DNA from: Nissolia schottii
Lineage: Eukaryota; Streptophyta; Magnoliopsida; Fabales; Fabaceae
Assembly (NCBI GenBank): GCA_003254905.1
Contig: QANU01112879.1
Coordinates: 62,001 to 126,000, forward strand
DNA: 64,000 nucleotides
Direction: 5' to 3'
The notes below the pieces were generated by a model that was given only the letters and a program-made list of their open reading frames with translations, made no database searches and was not told the origin of the DNA. Position numbers and translations under genes: made by a program. Positions 1 to 12,157 of this stretch are shown here, in pieces. Numbering within the stretch: position 1 is the stretch's first letter; every line of letters starts with the position of its first letter.

Positions 1-70
1 TAAAGCCATAGAATCCATGACAAAACATGTAGCGCATTACACCTAATGAAATGTATATACATAATAATAC

Positions 71-2153
71 CAGGCTTAATATCTCTGTGTATGATCCCGT
101 TGGCATGAAGCCAATCCATGGCTCGAGCAATATCCAGGGCAAAGTTTATAGCCACATGAAGGTCTAATAACTGAGGACGGATACTCGTTAAATATTTCCG
201 CAGTGACATCCCTGGTAATAACTCTGTAACTATCACCATCAGAGGATCCTTACAAGCTCCAATAAACTGCCAAATGAAATAAGAATAAATTTTCAGTGAG
301 AGCAGTATCTGTTATAGAGAAGAAACCATCAGTCACATACTAGCATGAAGAATTAATGAATAAAAGAATGTACTTTGTATTATTACATAGGCACACAGAA
401 ACAGAAAAAATAATTGCAACTATGGCACTAACCTTAACAAGATTCTCATGGTGGACACGGGACATCATATTAACTTCCCGAGCAAAACGGTTTTCAAGGG
501 AAGCTCTCTCTTCTGAAGTGCTCCCACGATTTAGAACTTTGATTGCAACAATTCGATCTCCATACCTGGAAAGTTATTAATCAACACCTATGTAAAACAG
601 GACTCCCGCTACCAGCAAATCACTTGATGTATACATAAACAGTTCTACAGTTAAACTGCAACTCAAATAACCACTAATATTTTTGGGGAGATAAAACAAT
701 GATCCGTTAGTATTAGTTACATCAATAACAACAGAAAAGCCTTTTCCAACTAGGTGGCACTAGGTGGGATTGGCTACATGGATCAATCAGCGTATTATCA
801 TAAAGATGTAAACCATGTCTTCAGACAAACCATTAAATTGAAGTCCTAAAAACTAGATAGTTTCGTATTCGTTAGTCTTCCTCTTCCGCTAATTATTAGG
901 CAACCCTCCATATGATCTACTCTTCTTACTAGAGCTTTTATAAATTTTCTCCTCACATAACCAAACCACCTAAGGCAATGTTCCACCGTCATTTTCACAA
1001 TAATCCCAAATTCCATGCTAATGCATTCAACAGCTAGAAGTCAGCTGTTCTTAAGTAAAACCAACACCAAATGTTCTTCTCATTATTGTGGATCGTAGAC
1101 AAGTCAAAGCAATAAAAATGGAAAATTCCAACTTTGAAATTGAAATTTGTGGCATGTAGCTATTAACTGATTGAACCTTCCTCTAACCATTATGCTACCA
1201 CCCATCTGATCTACTCTTCTTATTAGAGCTTCTATAGATTTTCTCTTCAAATAACCTAAGGCAAGACTGTACCATTTTTTTTCTCAATAGGTGTTATTCC
1301 AACTTCCTTGCTAAAACTGCTCACTTGACAGTCTTATCTTGTCTATTATGTCTACTTATCCAATGTAAAATTCTTATCTCACCAACATCAAGCATATTCT
1401 CTTGTTGGATTTTTACCTCCCAACATTAGTTAGATCATTCGAATAATAAATCAACAGTTTGAACTTTGAAGCCAATTGTTCTTAAGAAAAATTAACTCCA
1501 TGGAAATGGTTTTCTCGCTATTGTGGATCCTAGACAAGTCAAAGCAGTAAAAAGGGAAAAGTCCAACTTCGAAGTTGAAATTTGTGGCATGTAGCTCCTT
1601 ACTGATTGAGCCAACAAAAACTGCCAGTTATTTATTCCACTAGAAAGTCTATAACTAACTTAGCTCACAAACTCAGCCGTAGCAAAACATTGACTTTTAG
1701 CACTTGATTAACCACAAGTCTACAGCGACAACAAAAATCAATTAGAGCAAAAACAATCAATTATGAAAACTAAATTGTAGATAAGTATTCCCACAACTGC
1801 AGGGTCTTACATTACATGCAAGAGATTCTCACCAACAACTATGGTCACATGAATTAAGCACAACTAAACATAAGAAGAAAAAAAAAATTAAAAAAATAAA
1901 AAATGTTCAATAAAAATTGAAGGAACATCCAAGCCTTTGCCACTGACCTTCCTTCATAAACTTTGCCATGAGCTCCCTCGCCAATCTTGGACCCAATAAA
2001 CAGAAGTTTGGGATCAACCAGAAGGCTCTCATCAATGGTTAGATGTGTTGTTGTTATCAACCCATTCTGCCTCACTGATTTGGACTCGGTGCATTCTTCC
2101 TCACATTCCCTCTCTCTTCCTCCTCCTCCGATGCTCCTCTCTCTGAAACTCAT
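71..2153 (-). CDS. Raf-like/ATN1-type protein kinase, 5' part (3 exons)
   Basis: Partial gene with coding exons 1948-2153, 433-565 and 71-266. All junctions are GT-AG and the frame stays open across them. Exon 1 starts at the ATG at 2153 and carries the glycine-rich loop GEGAHGKVYEGR. Exon 2 carries VAIKVLNRG with the ATP-binding lysine, then a likely helix-C glutamate. Exon 3 carries FIGACKDPLMVIVTELLPG and the catalytic-loop motif HRDIKP. It ends in phase 1 at 71, followed by the donor GTATTA. The rest of the kinase domain (DFG motif, activation loop) must lie left of base 1. Family knowledge: this arrangement and the FIGACK motif are typical of plant Raf-like MAPKKK/dual-specificity kinases near ATN1, which phosphorylate serine or threonine in cytosolic signalling. 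HRDI in place of the usual HRDL is a mild variant. The assignment is firm; the exact subfamily is inference. Confidence 0.9.
895..1625. repeat. Direct duplication inside kinase intron 1
   Basis: Two diverged direct copies lie in the first coding intron. The segment with ATCTACTCTTCTTACTAGAG (about 910) recurs near 1208. The segment containing TAGACAAGTCAAAGCA (about 1096) recurs near 1530, followed in both cases by TTGTGGCATGTAGCT. The unit is roughly 300-420 bases with insertions. No coding potential is seen. Confidence 0.75.
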
Positions 2154-3060
2154 GCTGCAACCTTAAAAGCTATACCCCAATTCCTTATTTCAATCATTTC
2201 CCACAAAATCAAAAATTAAAAAAATAATAATCAATAAATACAAATATTATCGTTAAATTCAAAAACAGAACAAAACCAACCTCCCCAGAATCTTCCTTTC
2301 AACATGAACACTTTCTCAATTGAGAAAACAACCAAACCCCAATTTTTCTCTACAAGTGCTATGTGAAATTCTCCATCACAGCTTCTTCAAAATTTCACCT
2401 CTTCATCTAGGAGCCACCAATGACGAAAAACGAAATTGTAAAACAAAAAAAGGAATCTTTTTTTTATTCCTTACAGATGAACCTGAAAAGAATCAATTAT
2501 CTTCTTCTTCTTCCTCCTTCCTTCCTTCCACTATGCCCAAAAAAGCGGGCACGCTGCCCCCCTTTTTGTTTTTTAAAACTCGTCAAAGCTTTTGCTTCAG
2601 TGAGAAGCTCCCCTTTCGGTGCAGTTCATCTACACACACACGCACACACACAATAAATAGCAATTAGATTAAAGAAAAAGAGGAGCTAGATAAGATAAAC
2701 ATTAAAATAAAAGGGAAAGAAGATGAAAACTGAAAAGCAACTTACAACTGAAGCTAAAGAAAAAAAAAATCCATAAAAAGCAATTTCCCCAGAGAGAATT
2801 GAAAGTTTGAAATAAATAAGGGTATGAAAGGAACTTTAGTCACAACCAATACTCATCAAAGTTGAAGACTTTGGAAGATATTTGAGGGGGAATTGTGTGT
2901 GTGTGTGTGGAATTGGAGGAAGATATTCGGAGTCTCTGTCCCGAACGAGAGAGGTTTTCAACTTCAAAAGTGGGAGGAGAGAGAGTGTGTGTCTGTGTGT
3001 GTGGTGACTGTGTGAGGGGAAAAAAAGAAAAGGAAAAAACAATGTTGTAAAATGGTTAAA
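2154..3060 (-). promoter_or_regulatory. Kinase 5' leader with intron, and core promoter
   Basis: Reading the minus strand, a splice acceptor (TTGCAG) sits directly before the kinase ATG. A donor-like CAGTTGTAAGT lies near 2745, so a 5' UTR intron of about 590 bases is likely. The proposed first non-coding exon, about 2745-3040, is rich in CT and CA/GT runs, as is common in plant 5' leaders. An AT-rich stretch near 3055-3080 could hold the TATA box. This is inference; there is no transcript evidence. Confidence 0.5.
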
Positions 3061-3290
3061 AATTAAATAATATTTAGTCTCTTCATGCCTCCTTGATTTT
3101 TAAATTATTCTTATTATTATTTTGACTAAAGGAAAAGACAATTCTTTCGTAGAGAAAATTAACGACATTTATGATTGAAAAAGTTACATGAGATTTAACC
3201 CTTAACCCGATACAAATATACTTGACATTTTAAATTAACATAGTCTATAATTTTAAACACATTTCATCTCTAAGACAAACACAAAAAAAA
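3061..3290. other. Intergenic, AT-rich
   Basis: Spacer upstream of the kinase promoter. No gene or clear element is seen. Confidence 0.5.
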
Positions 3291-4090
3291 TGTTTTAATT
3301 TAAAAAATAGTTCGGCTACAAGTACACCCCTAAACTCATACACCATGCATATACTTGTATAAGAATACAGTGAGTTCCCTCAAATAACCACTCACTCTCA
3401 CTCTCACCTACTTGAGCGTCAAAAAGACGCGTATCTCAAAACTTTTCTGCTTCCACTTTCTTCTGTTTTCTGTCTTCTCTCTCGTTCTTTCTTCACTCTC
3501 GTCACTGTCATCTCTCGTCGCTCTCTTTACTCTCATACCCATATAAAAGATTGTGGACTCAAATCATATAAATCAGATTCTGCAAAATACTTAAATGTAG
3601 ATTAAGTTTTATGCAAATATGTTTATAAAGTTTATCCATTAAATATGTATAAATTTTTTGAACCTATTTATGTTTGAGCAAAATCACAATGCTGTACACA
3701 AGTGGATAATGTTTTTACATAAGGTCATATAATGTTTGTGCATATCGTCATATAATGTTTGAGCACTAAAATCTGATATCATATTTTGCAAAAATACTTA
3801 ATTATAAATTAAGTAATATGCATATAAGTAAAGTTTATGTATTAGAATGTATACTTAAGTTTATGTATGTGAACTAATTTTTATTAAGTTTGTCAACTAA
3901 AAATGTATAAAGATTGTGAACTTATTTATGTTTCAGTAAAATCAGTGTTATACACAAGTGCGTAATGCTTGTGCACATCGTCATATAATGTTTGTGCACT
4001 AAAATCTGATATCATATTCTACAATATTACTTTGTGGACTCCAATCAAATATCATATTCTGCAACATACACTCTTACTACCATTGTTAAA
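3290..4090. repeat. Dispersed element with TTTGTGCA repeats (copy 1)
   Basis: A CT-rich tract (3395-3540) is followed by ATTGTGGACTCAAATC. After that come two diverged copies of a roughly 220-base unit (about 3575-3785 and 3786-4025). Each unit ends with ATAATGTTTGTGCA motifs and AAAATCTGATATCATATT. The same order of CT tract, TTGTGGA/TCTCAAA and TTTGTGCAT repeats is seen at 56.9-57.7 kb, so this is probably a transposon family. Class and ends are not determined. Confidence 0.5.
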
Positions 4091-6340
4091 GATAGATCTC
4101 ATCCATTTTAAAAGAAAACCAACTTTTTATCATCTTAATTCCAATTTAATCAACTTTCACATGATAAGAAGATGAAGATGAGGAGGATGAGAAGGATGAC
4201 GATGATGAATCAACCTTCACTTTGTTTAAAATTCTCTCTTGTCTAAATTGACTCATTTACAATTTTTTTCCTTTTATAATAATTTTATTTTATTATTTTA
4301 ACATAAAAGAATAAAGCTAAAAGCCTTAGCCTTAGGATTTTAGTTAATTATAAAATATTTATTAATTATTCTAAATATAAGACTTAACTTATAATATATA
4401 ATCAAAATTAATCTAATTCAAATCAAACCAATTATTCATTTTAATCATCTCAAACAATTCTAAAAGAAGTGACCCAGAGATCGAAAATATATGATTTTTT
4501 TTTCTTTTGATTATTGGTGTACAATTAACTATTGCAAGAATACATCTTAAATTAAATGTTGATTTTTATGATTAATAAATATTCTATTCAGTTAAGATTC
4601 AAAAGATGGGTACTTAAAGGATGACAAGATATAAAAGATAAATATAATAATTTTTTTTAATAAAGAGGACATACAATAGGGAAAATGTTTAGTTTTTTCT
4701 TTCAATTATGTTATTTAATTTGTCTATTAATAAGATACAATGAGTTATGTACCAAAAAAATAAGTTAATATGAGGTAAATGGTAAGAAATAAGAAATGAA
4801 AAAAATTAGAGAATTTTTCAACTTCTGGTTGATTTTTTATTAAAATATTAATAAAAATAATGATGGTAATAAAAATAATGTACTAGTTCGGTTAATTAAA
4901 ATACCATAAATTTAATAGCTCAAATGGGTGAAGTAAATGTTTTTTTTAAAATCATTGAAGTAATATCTCAAATAAATTATGTTAAATATATATATATATA
5001 TATATAAAGATTTCAATCTTTTTTCATTGCTTATTAATGCGAGAAAGAAATTATTGAGAATATTTTTATAATTTATACACAAGGATATAATACATATTTT
5101 TTTATAAAGATTTTTTCATATGATGGCAAACATGTATATTAGGTGGTACTTTTTTTTATAGTCATAGGTGATACATTTTTTTGGGTACATACACATGTGA
5201 TATGCCTACAATAACCTAAAATAATGGCAAAGAGAAACAAATAAAAAATTATGAAACATCTATCAAAGATGTATATGAGAACAAAATAGAGTGACAGAGA
5301 CAACAAGCGTGAAGATTAAACAATTTTTATGAAGCTGGAATAGAAAATGAAAAATTTTAAAAGTTGTATGGAGTGAAAAGATAGATAATTTGTATAAAGT
5401 AAGGTTAATGTAGCAGGAATGAAATGAGGACGAGTGATAAAAAGATTAAATACATGTAACTCATATAGCTTTAATAATCAATAATTCAATTTTTTTCATT
5501 TACAATTTTATATCATTCCCATGCACTGCACACGTTAATATATAACCTAATAATTTTTCAAGTTGTTGTCCTTTATAAGGAAAATAAATATTGTAATCTT
5601 GTAATCGTAATTTTACGTTTAAAAAAAAAAAGAAAAAGAAAAAAACGACTCGTGCAAGGCGTGTGGGAGAAGTTTGGAAGGTTATATACAGCGGAGGAGG
5701 CAGCGTCAGCGATTAAGACGTTGTTGGTTGAGTATGTTTCCATTTTGAGAAGCATTGGAAGACCTTTTTTTTTTTTTTTAAATTAACTTATTTTTTATTT
5801 ATTTTATATGTACACTTATTAAAATTTAAAATTAAAATTAATGAAATAAATTAAAATTTTAAAATATATACATATAATATGGATAAGAGAATAAACTAGA
5901 CTAAACAAAACTTCTCATCGATTTGAGATATGAACGAACGAATGAATAATGTATGAATGGGGCACACACTAACGTACGGACATATCTCCCCGGTCTCTGT
6001 CTTTCTAATTTTGCCTCGTGCCAAATAAAGAAATAGATGAATCAATCAATGCATTTTTAAATACATAAATATATATATTTTTAAATATTATCAGTTAAAT
6101 TAATAGAAGGTGACGTTATTACAACATTTTCATATGCATTTAAATCATATTTAGAAAATCATACTCCGTCCATTCATTTGCTGTTGTTATTTCTTATATG
6201 AAAATTTATCTAATATTATTTATAATTCAATTAGATTAAAAAAAATATTAAATATAATTTTTACAATTACACTGTTGTTATTTTTTTATTCTCTCAATAA
6301 TACTTAAATTTTTATTATTATAAATCTATTGAGAGAGTTT
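4091..6340. other. Intergenic, AT-rich
   Basis: Very AT-rich spacer with homopolymer runs and a TA run near 4987-5007. Short open frames here have no recognisable similarity. No gene is supported. Confidence 0.5.
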
Positions 6341-7213
6341 TGTTAGGTATCAGAGGCCAAGCAAGAAGGAGATGAGGGAGAGAGAGATAGAGAAGGTAAA
6401 GTTCTGAGAATAGGAAAAATTGAGTTATGTTTGCATTGCTTGCCTTTCTTCTCATACACACGCGGTACAATTTATATCAATTGCATTAATTACACGTGCT
6501 TAATTCATGGTTTGTTACTCATCCTAATAGGTCTAACAGAAATCTAACTGAGTATGCTCTTAACTCAAGGTGGGTGCGTCAAACACTTTGAGTTTGACCC
6601 TAAACTTGTTAAACGCAGCAGCAGAGAGTGGCTTGGTGAAGGTATCAGCAATCTGATCAGCTATTGGAATATATTGACGTTGTCACGGACAAAGAACAGA
6701 TCAAGCTCAAAATGCTTTGTGTGATTGTGCAATACCGGTTTTGCTGACAATTGCACTGCCCCTTGATTATCAAAACACACAATTGAGCTCTGTCAAAAGG
6801 CTTCGAAGCCATGTGATTTCTGCCATAACAAATGCCAAGTTCTAAACTCAGATTTAGTTCTTGATCTGGAAACAACATTCTGCTTTTTAAAGGACCACCA
6901 GATCAGATTGTTGCCAAGATATACACATAATCCTGAGGTGGATTTGTGATCATCGAATCACAGAAGCCATATATATAATCGAGAATCCTGACATTTCGTG
7001 AACACTAAGCCAAACCCATATAGTTCCACTGAGAGATAACAAAGAATGTGATTTACAGCTAAGAATATCATCAAGATAGACTAGGACATATGTAGTTGCT
7101 GATGGGGTGCACAAGTAAAAAAGAGAGGAGTCACACCTAGTGTTTTTGAAACCATGATGCTGAAGAGTGGTGCTAAGTTTGTCAAACCATGCTTGTGGGG
7201 CTTCTTGCAATTA
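6341..7213 (-). mobile_element. Copia (Ty1) retrotransposon remnant with 3' LTR
   Basis: Degenerate pol on the minus strand. Reverse-transcriptase residues are readable at about 7070-7213 (QAWFDKLSTTLQHHGF, then VLVYLDDIL). RNase H residues follow at about 6830-6950 (KSTSGLCVYLGNNLIWW) and 6660-6735 (HNHTKHFELDLFFVRD). The end of pol is at about 6560-6660 (ADTFTKPLSAAAFNKF). The frame is broken by shifts and deletions. Downstream, 6341-6538 begins TGTTAG and ends CTAACA on both readings, so it is read as a 198-base LTR. No 5' LTR copy is seen. Dead element. Confidence 0.85.
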
Positions 7214-8300
7214 AGTTTCTATACACAAGTGCATGTGCTCATAACATCCAAACCGAACTTAATCAAACAAGTAACAGAAACACAATGCTTAATTGTCAAG
7301 TTGTTAACGATTTCTCTTTTACGCCTCACTCTGAAACTATAACTTGAATGAAAAGAATTAAGTAACAAGCAAAAGCCAAACATTGGCATTAACAATACAA
7401 TCTGTTGAGTAATATGTATATTACTTTGTAATTCAAGTTTCTATACATTTGTTTTTCTGCATATCACTCTGAAAAACTTGAATTTAACTTACAAAGTCAT
7501 AAATTGACAACTTTAGTATTATCTATCAAGAACAGAGTAACAATACAAGAGTTAAATACGTATATATTTTTTGGATACTTTCAAATATGTTTCTAAGATT
7601 CCCAAAGAGGAATTATTTCAGTTTCCCGAATTGAGATCCTAAAACAATGAGGACTTGTTGATTATTTGTTGTCGATAGTAAAACAAAAAAGACCAATAAC
7701 AAAATGTATTTAAAAATTGAAAATGGTATTTAAAAGGAAACGGAGTTAGTAAATAGCAAGATCATATTTTTATAAACACGCACATGTTTTCAAGTTTTTC
7801 ACGGTTTCTATATAAGAAAAAAGCGTTTGGAAGTACATGCATTATTTATATGGTGATAAGTAAAACACGTTTTGAGTGAGAAGAAGACAATGGACGATAT
7901 TCAAATGTTTCCACATTCAAGAGATGGAAAAAAAAACATAATTGTAGTTTTGTCAAAGTACACTAAAATTAAATTATCAATTCAATAACCTACCAACAAT
8001 GGATTTATTATACTGGTCAGCCTCTTTACGACTTTTGGCCTGTGAAGCAATAGTATTTACACAAATTATACACATATAAAATATAAAAGTGGAGATAATT
8101 GACTCCACGAGAGTAAGTCATGGTACATTTACTCTATTTAATTACTTTTTATGGAGATTGAATTTAATCAATCCAAACCTTATCAAATAGATCAAGTTTA
8201 TAAAATCTCATTCAATTTAAAATTTATTTGATACTTTATATTTTTTTACTTTACTTTATCATATAATATAATTTTGAAATTGTGAATAAATCACAACCCC
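7214..8300. other. Intergenic
   Basis: AT-rich spacer. An imperfect inverted pair around TTCAAGTTT (about 7430-7490) is the only structure seen. No gene is supported. Confidence 0.5.
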
Positions 8301-8460
8301 GAAACTAGGGAATTGCAGCGGTTAGGCAAAACTGCTGCCGATTTACATTTCGCGGCAGTTTGTGAGAAGTGCTGCTATTATAAGTGAATATGGTGGCCGT
8401 TACTCGTGAACCGCTACGTATTTGCAGCGGTTGAAGAACGTAACTGCTGCAGGTAAAGTA
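8300..8460. mobile_element. CACTA-like end region with GCGGTT motifs
   Basis: Dense GCAGCGGTT, GCGGCAGTTT and GTGAACCGCTA motifs, repeated in both orientations within 150 bases. They resemble the subterminal repeats of the CACTA element at 18196-19113. No convincing CACTA terminus or target duplication was located, so the boundaries are approximate. Confidence 0.45.
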
Positions 8461-9400
8461 AAAAAGAAAAAAAAAGAAAAAAGAAAAAGGGGAACATAAT
8501 TAACTTCTTCTCTCGTTCTCTCCCTCTCTAGTTTCTTTGTCTCTCGCTCTTACTCACATTGCTACCCGTCTCTCTCACAACAATCATGGCGGCTCTCAGA
8601 GCAACCAATTCCTTCGATTAAGTTGTCAACGCCACAACCATCGTCAGTCACTGCCGCCGCCTAGTGTGTGAGTGCCGCCATCGCCGTCGCCTGCTACTCT
8701 TCATTGGGTTTGTCCTAATTTCTATTTTCCGTTTTAGATCTGTCGATTTTGACTTTCTTATGTTATTATGTCATTCAATTTTCTCTAATAAGATATAATC
8801 ATAGAGCTTTACAACCAATTCACCAACACAGACACAACCATTTATTTTATTCTGACACAACCTTTTTTCATTTTTAAACACAACCGTTCATAAAATGAGA
8901 CATGACTTTCTCAAACAAAAAGACATAACCAGTATTTAGCCGAAATAAAAAAGGTTATGATCGGAAGCAAAAATAGCAAAAGGAAACTTACCGTGAACTA
9001 AAATAATTTTATTTTTGTTTTACGATTAACTTGCAAAAAGAAAACGAACTAGTAAGGATTAGGTTTTACTAGTGGTTAAGGAGACGAAAAAGCCTTGCGA
9101 TGGAAGAGTTGAAAAATGTGATTGCAAAAGATGGAGAAAGAAAGGAAGACAAGAGGGTGGTGTTTGTAGGATGAAGACGAGAGAGTTATGTCGTGGGAGA
9201 AGAAAGGAAGATGAGAGGGAAATGTGAGAGAGTGATGAGGGATTTAATGAGAGAGTGTGTGACATGCGCACGTTTTGAGAGAGTCGGACACGTTTTCCTG
9301 TTTTGTTGGGACTGAGACGCCGTAAGTAGTTATTGCCCCAAGTGTGCACCGAATGTGCAATAATCATGGTTCTATATAAATATAGGAACAAGATTTATAA
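8461..9400. other. Gene-like leader sequences without a supported gene
   Basis: At 8500-8720 (plus) a CT-rich leader precedes ATGGCGGCTCTCAGAGC, which opens only 11 codons before a stop. At 9080-9330 the minus strand shows another CT-rich leader-like stretch. These could be gene fragments carried by the neighbouring CACTA-like element. No open frame of useful length or family match was found. Confidence 0.3.
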
Positions 9401-9405
9401 CACAA

Positions 9406-9909
9406 TCACAATAAACTTGACAAACCATTTGTAGAAACATTTTCAAAAAATGTCTTGTAGGCCACATTCATAGTGCAACATTTTGTTATTCTAACGTATG
9501 TTATTTTGTTTACATCATTTACCAACATACCATACATCAAACCAACCTCCATTATAAAGTTTATATAATTAGATAAACTTCTCATAGCCAAAACTAAGAA
9601 AACCATAACGTTTTCCCTGATCAATTTTACCTCAACCTCGTTACCACGAGTATCTTTGAAGATTAAGTTTGGCAACAATTATTCTGTTTGTAATTATTCC
9701 AAAAAAATGATGACAACTAACATAAGGGTTGGAGGGGAAAAAAATAAAGAAACATATAAATTGGACTAACAACATTAAATTATCATAAAGTCAAACAACA
9801 ACGATTTTTACAAAAATTAACAAAAATATAAAGCTACCTCGTCAGGGTTGATTTGGAGGTAGAAATGATGAAAAGTGTGTTGAGTCCTCGATTTGGAGGA
9901 AGAAGCCAT
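9406..9909 (-). pseudogene. Probable B3-domain-like gene remnant, broken at the exon junction
   Basis: The minus-strand ATG at 9909 opens 24 codons (MASSSKSRTQHTFHHFY...INPDE) to a donor GTAGCT at 9837. After about 150 bases an acceptor CAG at 9684 precedes a second frame reading LPNLIFKDTRGNEVEVKLI and ending at 9406. The frames do not join. Five bases separate the acceptor from the conserved TTG TTG, and an in-frame TAA (9681-9679) stands directly before it. The pattern of short beta-like segments and FHHFYLQ resembles plant B3-type DNA-binding proteins; this match is from memory and weak. It could instead use an exon not recognised here. If B3, it would have been a nuclear transcription factor. 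Confidence 0.4.
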
Positions 9910-10385
9910 TGTTCACCTGATCATTTAGAGAACACAAAAATTAATTACATAAATGAAAAAACAAATTTAAAAATTGAAAAGAGTTTCATAGGAGAACCTA
10001 ACATACCTATTGTATGCAGCAGCAATTGAATGAAAACTTGAGAGCACGCAAAATTGTATCTGACAATGACTCTATTTATAATGTATTGGTATGAGATTAA
10101 TTTACTTTCTACCTCTTCATATTTCACACGTAAATCAACATGCATTTAATTATAAAAAGAATTTTTGTCTTTCTAGAATGACTATTCTCAACCTCCAAGA
10201 AAATTTACACTATTTCAAAGGGCATTGTTTACCAATGCATAGCAATGTAATAAATATTTTGATAAAAAAAGGGAAATTGCTTACCAACTGTGGAAAACAG
10301 AGAAGCTTTAAAAGATTTAGACAATCAAGAGAATGGGTCAATGATATTATTGTTAGAATTAATGATTTACATCATATCAAATTAT

Positions 10386-10890
10386 ATTGACTCTCCCACT
10401 AAGTGTTGGACGGCAACTAAAAAAGAGTTAGGTATCAATAAACAATTGATAATATTTTCATTTATAAAAAATAAAATAACAAAAAAGTCTCATTGAACAA
10501 AAGTTTTGGATACTTTCATAGGGAACGGTTATTAAACAGTAGTATACCAAATCAACATTCTCTATTAAACCATTACATACTCTATAGATTATTAATATAA
10601 TATAATGTGTAACAGATTCCCAAGACACGGTAAATGATAAAGCAGTTAAAAAAAATATTCAATGCATTTAATGGTGGAGATAATTTCGAAATGTAAAATG
10701 CACATTGACTCTCCCACTAAGTTTTTGGACGGCAACTAAAAAGGAATGTGGTATCAATAAACAATTAATATTTTCATTTATAAAACAGAAAAATCTCATT
10801 GGAACAAATGTTTTGAACACTTTTGGAGGGTAGTATACCAATTCAGCATTTTTCACTTGCTCTATAAATTATTAATATGAATATGATAGG
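10386..10890. repeat. Pair of direct repeats about 318 bases apart
   Basis: ATTGACTCTCCCACTAAG followed by TTGGACGGCAACTAAAAA occurs at 10386 and again at 10704. The similarity continues for about 180-200 bases in each, to TCTATAGATTATTAATAT and TCTATAAATTATTAATAT. No coding potential. It may be a tandem transposon fragment. Confidence 0.8.
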
Positions 10891-12157
10891 ATAAAATAAC
10901 TAAATATAAACCCTAATCTAAATCTTAACCGACAAGTTTGTTATCCTTTCTTTATTATTATCATTCTTATTTGACGTGATTATCCTTTATTTCTTTTATT
11001 TTCTTTATATGGCTTCTTCCTTTGTTTAAAAAGAAGCCACCGTGCAATCTTAGAGGCTTGTTTTGAGCCCGAATGAAACATGGATTTTTATAGCCCAACA
11101 TGTGTTCAAGGAATTCTCCAATAATTCAAAATTGTTGGGTCCGCATGGTCACATTGATGAGTGTCTATTTTGAAAATTAGATGGGACACATCAGTTGGGC
11201 TGTTTTGCTACATGACATTAGATTGATGGTGATTTCGTGTTTAAAGTTAGACACTCGAATCTATGACATTTGATTTGATTATTAAGGATGAATATGTCCG
11301 TAATTGTGAGTAATTGTTTTCTTGTTAAGCATTTATATATATGTAGTTCTCCATATTCCTCATTGTAGCAGATTATAGGAGTACAGGATTACCGTCATTG
11401 GATTGGTGAAATGATTTTGGCTTTATTTGGACATTGTTGATGATTTTTATGTATATCATTTTAAAGAAATTCCTAAGCACAAGTTTAGCCTACCATCTTT
11501 TGGGCAGCGGGTCATGCTTGGTGGGACACATAATAAAGATGGTAAGACTCATTTTTATTGTGTGTGCCCAATAATGATGTGTTAGACTTGTGCCAACACA
11601 AGAATTTCTCGAGATTTTATGTTCATCGGATATAATGCTGCTGGTTTTCAGGATAATGAACCATTGATGAGGGCAGTGTCAAAGCTCATCAACCTTAAAA
11701 AAAGGTTGGATACAACATGTTAGTAATATTTGGGTATCCCCTTCATTTAATGGTATAGATAGATGAATATTGATCTGTTTGCTGATGTTTACTTCCGTCA
11801 AAGTGGCTGTCTCTTCCATGAGGTTGTAGATGAGGAAGTATCATTGCTCCTCTAGTACATCATTTCATTTCATGAACCTTATGTTGCTTCTCCTTGCTGC
11901 TTCTGCACCATTGTATAGACCATTCCTTATGTTATTATCTCGTTAAGTTGGTGCTTATTGGATTTGTGAAATAGTGCTTAAAAAAAAAAAAGAGATGGGC
12001 CCTGAAGAAGTTCAAAATCCATAAGCTTTTCTTTATACATGTCAGCGATTAAGAAGACAAAGAATGAAGACCATAAAGAATGAACATGACCCAAAAGAGG
12101 AAATCAAAGTAATAAGAATGCCTCGTACGAGGTGGAGTATGCCCAAAATTGACATTC
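10891..12157. other. Intergenic, downstream of the MATE gene
   Basis: A less AT-rich stretch (11040-11960) has broken short frames that I could not assign to a family. The last few hundred bases before 12158 would include the 3' UTR of the minus-strand transporter gene. Confidence 0.4.

Noticed and set aside
2320..2667. Plus-strand frames of 78-115 codons in the kinase leader region
   Set aside because: The region is best explained as the 5' UTR intron and promoter of the minus-strand kinase; Ser/Phe-rich low complexity.
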